Assembly: GCA_032158295.1 (NCBI GenBank)
Contig: CM063244.1
Location: forward strand, 7,376,597-7,440,596
DNA from: Pycnopodia helianthoides
Taxonomy: Eukaryota > Echinodermata > Asteroidea > Forcipulatida > Asteriidae
Direction of reading: 5' to 3'
DNA: 64,000 bases
The translations under genes were made by a program, and so were the position numbers. Under the pieces are notes generated by a model. It was not told the origin of the DNA and did not search any database. It worked only from the letters and a program-made list of their open reading frames with translations. This document shows positions 56,829 through 64,000 of this stretch, piece after piece (the stretch's first letter is position 1; every line of letters starts with the position of its first letter).

Positions 56829-57047
56829 AAAATGGCGAGCGCGGCGGATCGACAGCAGCCGAGTGTGACGTTGATGCAAGGGGTCAATACTTTTAGCCAA
56901 ACAACAGAGCCCCATCCAGGCCTTTTCACACCGGGCGATTTTTACAGGCAATTTGGCGGCAAGTGCAAAAAAGGGAAATGCATAAACGAACACCTTGTTA
57001 CAGAGCTCCGACATGTTGAGATCCTGAGATCATTTACTGCAGGATGA
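56829..57047 (+). other. Weak candidate ORF starting MASAADRQQ
   Basis: AAAATGGCGAGC gives a fair start context and 72 codons, but AAAATGGCG also belongs to the palindromic repeat family and the ORF end overlaps a foldback. No family recognised. Confidence 0.15.
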
Positions 57048-57302
57048 TGACATTATAAACGTAAGATGGCAACATCCTGAGGTGATTTATTTCGGGATGA
57101 CGACGATCCTCAAGTGAGATATCGTCTTCCCGATTTAAATTTATCTCAGCATGTCTACATCATGAAAGTAACCGTTGTCAACTTCCCGAGTGAATTCATC
57201 ATAAAATATCTCGGGATGTCGTCATCTTACGTTTATGATGTCATCATCCTGCAATAAACTATCTCAGGATCTTGATAAGTTGGATGGCACTTCCAGAGCT
57301 CC
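56999..57302. repeat. Foldback element ending CAGAGCTCCG
   Basis: GAGCTCCG...GATCCTGAGATCATTTACTG at the left faces CAATAAACTATCTCAGGATC...CAGAGCTCCG at the right. CTGCAGGATGATGACAT and ATGTCATCATCCTGCA also pair. Confidence 0.7.
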
Positions 57303-57385
57303 GTACTTTGGATTTGGTCGCACAATACACACTCACCAAACACTAGTATTGAATACTAAAATTTGAAACTTGAGATGTGGATTAG

Positions 57386-57512
57386 ACTTTTGAACAAGTC
57401 GTTAAATGGGACCGTAGTCGCGAGAGCAGCAGTCTTTCGAGATAATATATTGAAAGCGAGCCGTTTTGCAATCACGACAGACATTTAACGACTTGTCCAC
57501 AAGTCTGGTGTG
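57386..57512. mobile_element. Small TIR element
   Basis: AGACTTTTGAACAAGTCGTT is mirrored by AACGACTTGTCCACAAGTCT. The same end occurs once at 61018-61045, beginning a CTCGCGAGA-rich stretch to 61240. Confidence 0.6.
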
Positions 57513-57563
57513 GATATGTTTCTTCTTATTCTTACTGAGATTGCTTGGAGCTGGTTTCCTGGC

Positions 57564-57784
57564 CTCACCAATTTGACATGCTCACCAATTTGACATGCTC
57601 ACCAATTTGACATGCTCACCAATTTGACATGCTCACCAATTTGACATGCTCACCAATTTGACATGCTCACCAATTTGACATGCTCACCAATTTGACATGC
57701 TCACCAATTTGACATGCTCACCAATTTGACATGCTCACCAATTTGACATGCTCACCAATTTGACATGCTCACCAATTTGACATG
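57564..57784 (+). repeat. 17-bp tandem repeat, 13 identical copies
   Basis: CTCACCAATTTGACATG repeats 13 times without a visible change over 221 bases. Confidence 0.95.
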
Positions 57785-57829
57785 GCCCTATAAAGCATAA
57801 TGGACAGCATTGGTTGTCGTCAAAGACAA

Positions 57830-58011
57830 GGGCCCGATTTAACAGAGATGCTTAAGCCGATAGTATTGCTTAACTGCTTGCAGAAGTAAGCAGGATACCA
57901 GTCACAAATTGCACGTGTATACGTGGTATTTTGACTGGTAACCTTAGTCTGGTAAGCATATTTTCGTGCTGCGCTACTTTGCTTAGCTTAAGCAGCTTTA
58001 GAAATCGGCCC
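57830..58011. mobile_element. GGGCCC-bounded MITE, diverged copy
   Basis: GGGCCCGATTTAACAGAGAT at one end and GCTTTAGAAATCGGCCC at the other; relative of 15719-15888. Confidence 0.6.
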
Positions 58012-58909
58012 ATGCGTTCAATTTTTTAAGCAAAAACATACAAAAGCAAAAACTATAAGGCACCAGTCATGCGGAAATGTACATTCTACTGGTGCACGCT
58101 GGCTCTGGTAACCCATTTCTGCCGAGATTTTTCGGTGCTTAGCAAATCTGTGCTCTTATTAACTTAATGACATTGGATCCAGTTACTCCACCGTTGCTAT
58201 AAAATGTAGCCATTCCGGCTTGCAATTTTTTGTTCGTACCACACTAGAGACAGGGTCAACAGGAAGGAATCCGGGAAAGCGCCCATACCTTATGCGTGTA
58301 TGCATTGGCTCTAGTGTGGTACGGAAAAAAATTGCTTCTGGCTTGGATGGAGGAATACGCATTCCCCCAGCGGCCATTGCCATAGTCAACTCCACTCATG
58401 CACCAATCGACTAATATTGTGCAAGATCCCTAAACTATCAAATGTTTTTTTTAGCACACGTGTTCTCTGAACTCAAGGAGCGACTTCACTCAAGCACGTG
58501 GACTACTTGACCCTACTCGGTCATCAGATGTGGAGCAGCTCTTGTCTGTATACACTGTAAAGTGTTGTAAAATCTCCTTTTTGAATGGTGAATAACGCAT
58601 AAAAAGGTTTGCTCTGATATTCGATAAGCAAAAACCCCGACCTTTGTCACGGCAGCTAATCGCTTATCAGTCACAAGGTACATGGTGTGCATGCTGTGTG
58701 CAAACACTACAAGGTATTTTACTGCTTCCAGTGTTGAGAAGGAAAACGAAGTTGGGCTTCAACGAAAATTTTCCGGAGTAACAGAAGGTTGTGAGCAATA
58801 AAATGACTCCCGTATTTAAAAACTATAGATATCGCTCCACTCACACGGCCGGACGGCCACTTCAAGGTGAGGGCTACACTAACTGATTTGGGCTGTCGTC
58901 CCAAATAGA

Positions 58910-59175
58910 CTGTCACAGGGGCACATTGCGACCTACTCCTGGGGCTGAAACAGAGTTACCCCCTTCACAGTCCGTAAGGATGTAGGCATGGGTATCATCC
59001 ACTGGGAGCCTGGCTGGTTGAGCAGAATGCACTACCCTTCCCAACTTTTTACAAAGCAATTTTTTTAAGTGCCTTGCAGTCAAGGGCACAAGTGTCATGA
59101 CCAGGATTCGAACCCACTCTCTGCTGCAGACAACACCAGAGCTTGGGTCCGGTGAACTAGACTGCTCGGCCACTC
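58910..59175 (-). mobile_element. tRNA-derived SINE, minus strand
   Basis: Minus-strand head GAGTGGCCGAGCAGTCTAG (A box) and GTGGGTTCGAATCC (B box) 60-70 bases on, then a body with GCACTTAAAAAAATTGC. Leu/Ser-type tRNA origin. Confidence 0.65.
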
Positions 59176-59199
59176 ATGTGAAGCTCTGCCTGCTCTAAT

Positions 59200-62100
59200 G
59201 TCATTACCTCTGCAGCATATGGTTCAATCGGCAGGCGATCAGCGAGTGGATCGTGGTGGTTGAGTGCCTGAAAAGGGTTTGGAGACTGCTGCTTTAAAAT
59301 ATATACCATGCCCATTATGGGGGCAGAGATTATCTCCCCCCCCCCCACACACACAATGTTCCAATACTTTAACATACTATTTCCTCTTGTGCAGAAGTAC
59401 CCCCCCCCCATAAATCCTCTAAAGAATTCATGAGATTCTAAGCACACAATGAATACACAATAGGGAAGGGGGTAGACCATGCCCTATATCGAGCACCAAG
59501 CGTTTATTTATACAGAAAAACATTTTGACATTTTTGCCTGGAAATGAGGTTGATGTCGATGCGGCACCTAATGGACCTTTTCTTCAAGTTTAACCTTTTT
59601 GCAGTTTGATGCATACAGTTGATAAGTTTACATACAATGTTGACTATCTGCATGTAAGTTTACAGAACGCATTTGTAGGCACTTCAGAATGAAGCTTCAG
59701 TTTGTAAAATACATTTAAAGGTAAGGTCATAGAGGTATATGGTTATGCCAACGTAATGTTGATTTATAGGCTAATTATCAATAAAGATGCAGTGAAAGTC
59801 ACCTGTAAAATTTTCAGTTGAATACGGCGTCTACTTTGTGAGAAAACAGCAAAAGAAGCTGTTGAAGTATTTTCACAAAGAACCTCGAATCCATCCACGT
59901 TTAGCGATCGAGGTGACAGTAGGTACCAACCGCATCTCTGCCCGCAGCATTCAACATTTTGAGTCTCCAAAAGTCGTCTCTGGGCGATCTTTGGAGATTC
60001 GAGTTTTTCGACATACTTTCTGATCAACGTGGTCATCGTTCGACGGAATAATTTTTTATAGGATGCTTTATAATTACAATCTGTAAATATGACCCTCCCT
60101 TTAAATGCTCTACCACCTGAAACGATGTCATTTACTGCTTTTTGGTTTGCAACTAGGTCAATTGTTTGTAGGTCAACTTCGTAAAAGGGATAACGGAAAC
60201 CTGAATTTTAGAATAACAATAACTTAAAAACTGTGTTGCAATTAGTTCCCTTTTAACATAAGAATGCTTTTATTTTTAATCAATTTTTGATTACTTTTTG
60301 AAGGCTTGCAATGATTATGTCAGACCTTTTAAGATGACGTCACCGGATGGTACAAAGACATTAATGTAATGCCCTCCCATAGGTTGGACGTTACTCTGCA
60401 CAATGGTGTTTTCACGTGTTGAAAATCACGACCTTTGTAGAAACTTTTACAACAATTTGCTTTGGTAGACCGTGCAATAGTGCGGCAGGTGGGTGATGGG
60501 ATTGAGCTTTTGACGAGGAATTTGGCACACAGTCAAACTATGTCATTGACGGAGATTGCCAAGCAACATGGAGCCTCGCCAAGTTGGGATTTTGGGGTAA
60601 TCGGCGTTATCACGCAATGTACACTTAATTATCAAACTAATGCATCACTATTCATGGAACATTGCTTCCCCTGTCCGTTGAAACCGTGATGTGGCACGCC
60701 TCGCTCATTGTTTGCCAATATCACCACATCCAGTGAGGATTTACCATCAAGGAAATCCTAATTGTCAATTATCAATGTGAGCTGTTTCCTTGAACTCCAC
60801 ATTTTATTGGGAACTCACAATTTGGATGTGAAGATGGAATTGGAAGCGCTGCATTCTGTCAGTTTGCGGGCTGCGTAAATGTTGCTTCAAGTTTCAGATT
60901 TTGCTTTCTGCCAACTCAGTTCATCACTAAGGGAAAACACTGAATGTGACTGTTACGTGTTTTTGTGTGTTCATAATTGTCCGGACTCCAAAAGGTATCG
61001 AATATTAAAGGGGTTGTTAGACTTGTGGACAAGTCGTTAAAGGTTTGTCGCGGTGAGAGCGTTCCGACTCTCTCTGCAAATCTCGCGACACTGGCGATGT
61101 TCTCGCGAGACTGCTGGCCCCCGCGAGACTACTGCTCTCGCGACTACGGTCCCGTTGAAAATGGGGAGTGGTCGGGGTGTCAGCAGCCTCGCACGAGAAC
61201 AGTAGTCTCGCGAGAGCAATCTTCGATCGCAGAGAGCTGAGTCATAAATTTGGTTCTACAAAACGGTGGACGGTGTTACTTCACGAAATAAAAGGAAAAC
61301 CACTCAAATTCGAGGGATATTTATGGGAATTATTATAGTCTACTTTTAAAACATCTTTACCATAATTTCATGAAAAACGCTTTTATAGCCAAAAGCGCCA
61401 AATCCGAAGGCATTGTTTTTCAATTTTCTAAGATAACCAATATTATGTCATTTTATGTCAAACGAAAATCATTGGTTGTTATCAGTGGAACGGACCAGTG
61501 AAACGACGGCGTTTATGACAGTACAATGATCACAACTACAAGTGCCATTAAAAATCTATATTTACTTTGCGAGGTGACTGTAGAGGCGAGAGCTAGGTCA
61601 ATAGGCCCCACAACGTGTTGTAAAATACGGCTGTGTAACTGTACCCGGGCCTTAAGGGAATATGTTTGAGTGTTTGTCATAAATCAATAAAAATGTGTAA
61701 GCACACTGACTTTACAACTTGACAATGCCAGCTCTAATAAATCATTTAACTTTGTAAGAAAAGAAAAAAACCTACACTATTGCAGATTTTCGTACTTCAA
61801 CGATTCTTACCAAGATTTATTATTGTTTCTGTGATGTGTGAGATAGGCTTGAGATTCTGCCCCCCCCCCCGGGCCCCACACACACACACACGGACAGACA
61901 CGGGTTGTAGTTAGCATCGGGGCAGTGTCAGGGCCCAATAGACCCATTGCATGTGAGGTCACAAGCCCAAAACATCCTTTCACTGTGGTCAATGAAGAGC
62001 TGTCATTGGCTGAGAGTCGTGCGTATAGCGCGTACAAGCGTGCACGTTTTCATTGTTTGACATAAAAGATGGGGGCCAATGCGAGGGGTCTATACCGTAA

Positions 62101-64000
62101 GCCCGGTGTGGCAGGATATTCTGTTTCCCCGGAAATCCTCCCATATACGGCGACCAGTGTACAATTTTTTTTCTGATAGCGCCCTCTTTTGAGATAGCAC
62201 CCTCCTATTGTTACATCCTTCCAGAAGACCCGTTCTTGATTCTCTCTACAGTACCCTGGTTGTATTGTGTCTTGGGAAACTTGCACGAGGAGGCAGGCTA
62301 CCAAAAAAATTAACGGACTTCTCCTTTTACAAAAACTTTCCCTTCGTATAATCAATTTCAATCTCAGATTGATTATGCACGCAATGATGGATCCCCTGTT
62401 CTTAACATGAAACTTTAAAACTTAAGGATAGGCCTATATTACTAACAGCTTGGAGTGCTTCATGTACCAAGTTCACCAGCATTTACAAAGGTTTGTTTCT
62501 CTCGGTATTTTGAATTTCATTCGCACTTTACTTATCAAGCCTTTAACTAAACAGGAGGGGGTGTCAATCAACACGGGTCAGTTAATTGGTCGGGATGGGC
62601 AGGAAAAAATATCTGCCGTTGCTCAAAAACGTTACGTCAGTTGTCAATGGAAGATGTGACCCAATGATAAAACGTAATAATAAGTTATACAAACAAATAA
62701 GCTGAAATTTACCCTGTCAATACCCAGACATGTAAATAACATACACATAATATGTTGGAAGCTTAAATACTGACTCCCTGTTATGCAATTGTACATTTTT
62801 AAAGATCCATTTCGCTGAACCATTGTGTAGTACATTCCCCAGGTACTTGTCTATTTTTGTTTGTTCACATCTGTATGTTTAAATTAGTTTTTGTCATCAA
62901 CATTTGCATTATGTCTTCCTGTTGGTATGGTCACAGACTCTTCAGTGTTTATCTCTTAACATTGTCTGATTCGAGGCCCAATGCACGTGCATGTTATATA
63001 TTGAACCATTGTCTATGCTTTACTTCTTAATAATGGATCTCTCCTCAGCAGTATCACATTTAGTTTATTATCATATCTGTATTTACATATTTCATTTACT
63101 TATGTAACTTTCTGTTAATTACTTTCTTTGGTATTAAAAGTTTAATTCTGTGTAATGTCGACTTTTTTCTAGGTCATTTTGTCACAAATTCCCTGTCATA
63201 ATATTGACCCAGAATTTGGTCAGGAGCCACGGGAACCGGATCTGGGTTAATTCTGACCTGGAACTTTGTAGAGTGTGTGGAATGAATAAATAAACCTAAA
63301 GATAAACGGAGCAACGACCAGGTTCGGGAATCAGCGACCGGTCGGTAGCGGTTCAAGGACACAGTACATAAACTACAACCCACCCAGATCAGGATTCGAA
63401 CCACGGTCTTCAGATTCGAGCAAGTCCCCATGGTATATCTCGATAAACATTGATCTGAAAATTTCAAATCGGGGGAGAATAAGGGCCTGAAATGTTATTG
63501 GAAACTATGATGATTCAGCACTTGTACCAATTGAAGTTACAGACAACAATGTACACGGATCTCTGATTTGACCTCGTCAAAGGCCAAGCACCGCAAGAGA
63601 GAAAAGAATAATGTATACAAGATAAATGACACAATTTCATATAATCAAAATGATATATATCCTTGGGCATAATACTGGTTTGATCCCAGTCAGACTCCGA
63701 GCTTTTGTTTGCATTGATCAAAGTTCGAAGGTTGGACAACGTTGAGGTCACTCGACAATCCGATTATTTGTTCCCCATCGACATCAATTAATACACGAGA
63801 GATAATTCCTCCATGAACTTATATCTGCAATCTGCTCCCGTACACAATGTAAACAACTGTGTACATTGTACGGGGTCTTATCCGTCGGTACACAGATAAC
63901 TCATTATACGAAAGAGAGAAAAATTGCCCAATGTACCAGTGGAAAAAATATCAAAGAGATTAACTAGTTTGTTCTGTTGGTATTGATGAGCTAGACGAAG
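59200..64000. other. No gene seen
   Basis: AT-rich with a (CA)n/C-run near 61860-61890, half of the 7921-type palindromic family at 61935-62090, and a tRNA-like B box (AGGATTCGAACCACGG, minus) near 63390. ORFs are under 105 codons and unsupported. Confidence 0.4.

Noticed and set aside
60487..60597. Possible exon (VGDGIELLTRNLAHSQ...) between GGCAG and GTAATC
   Set aside because: No pyrimidine tract, no partner exons and no recognised family; chance cannot be excluded.

Overview
The window is AT-rich animal nuclear DNA with canonical GT-AG introns, long introns, many short terminal-inverted-repeat elements (MITEs), tRNA-derived SINEs, LINE and Penelope-like remnants, minisatellites and a 200-bp CT run. 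Several repeats (TTAA-flanked MITEs starting AGGAAC or AGGCACTGG, and an element bounded by GGGCCCAATTTCATAGAG) are of a kind I associate with echinoderms, especially sea stars. That assignment rests on recall of repeat families and is an inference.

Four protein genes can be supported. (1) 9546-10587 (+): a seven-helix rhodopsin-family receptor behind a CRE plus TATA promoter, with its reading frame broken in the third intracellular loop. (2) 15458-40008 (+): a large gene reconstructed from nine exons whose phases all fit, giving about 1251 residues. I do not recognise it, and most of it looks disordered. (3) 26656-27936 (-): an intronless GT31 beta-1,3-glycosyltransferase lying antisense inside an 11-kb intron of gene 2. 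(4) 40874-51979 (-): a ten-exon DALRD3 orthologue (DALR anticodon-binding domain protein, a tRNA-methylation cofactor in mammals), with a one-base frameshift in its last exon. Genes 2 and 4 converge tail to tail, about 870 bp between stop codons.

Layout: 1-9 kb is repeats (Harbinger-like MITE, foldbacks, SINE, a nested palindrome). 9-10.6 kb is the receptor. 11.4-12.7 kb is an 87-bp minisatellite. 13-15.2 kb is MITEs. 15.4-40 kb is the unrecognised gene, whose introns hold the GT31 gene, a tandem palindrome array, retroelement remnants and four identical tRNA-like sequences. 40.8-52 kb is DALRD3, whose introns hold MITEs, an interstitial telomere-like tract, a perfect 21-bp hairpin and a 458-bp tandem duplication. 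52-64 kb has no gene I can support and is made of repeats, including 13 copies of a 17-mer and the CT tract.

No rRNA, CRISPR or operon-like structure is present. All exon boundaries were read by eye from splice signals, phase and similarity, without any search.
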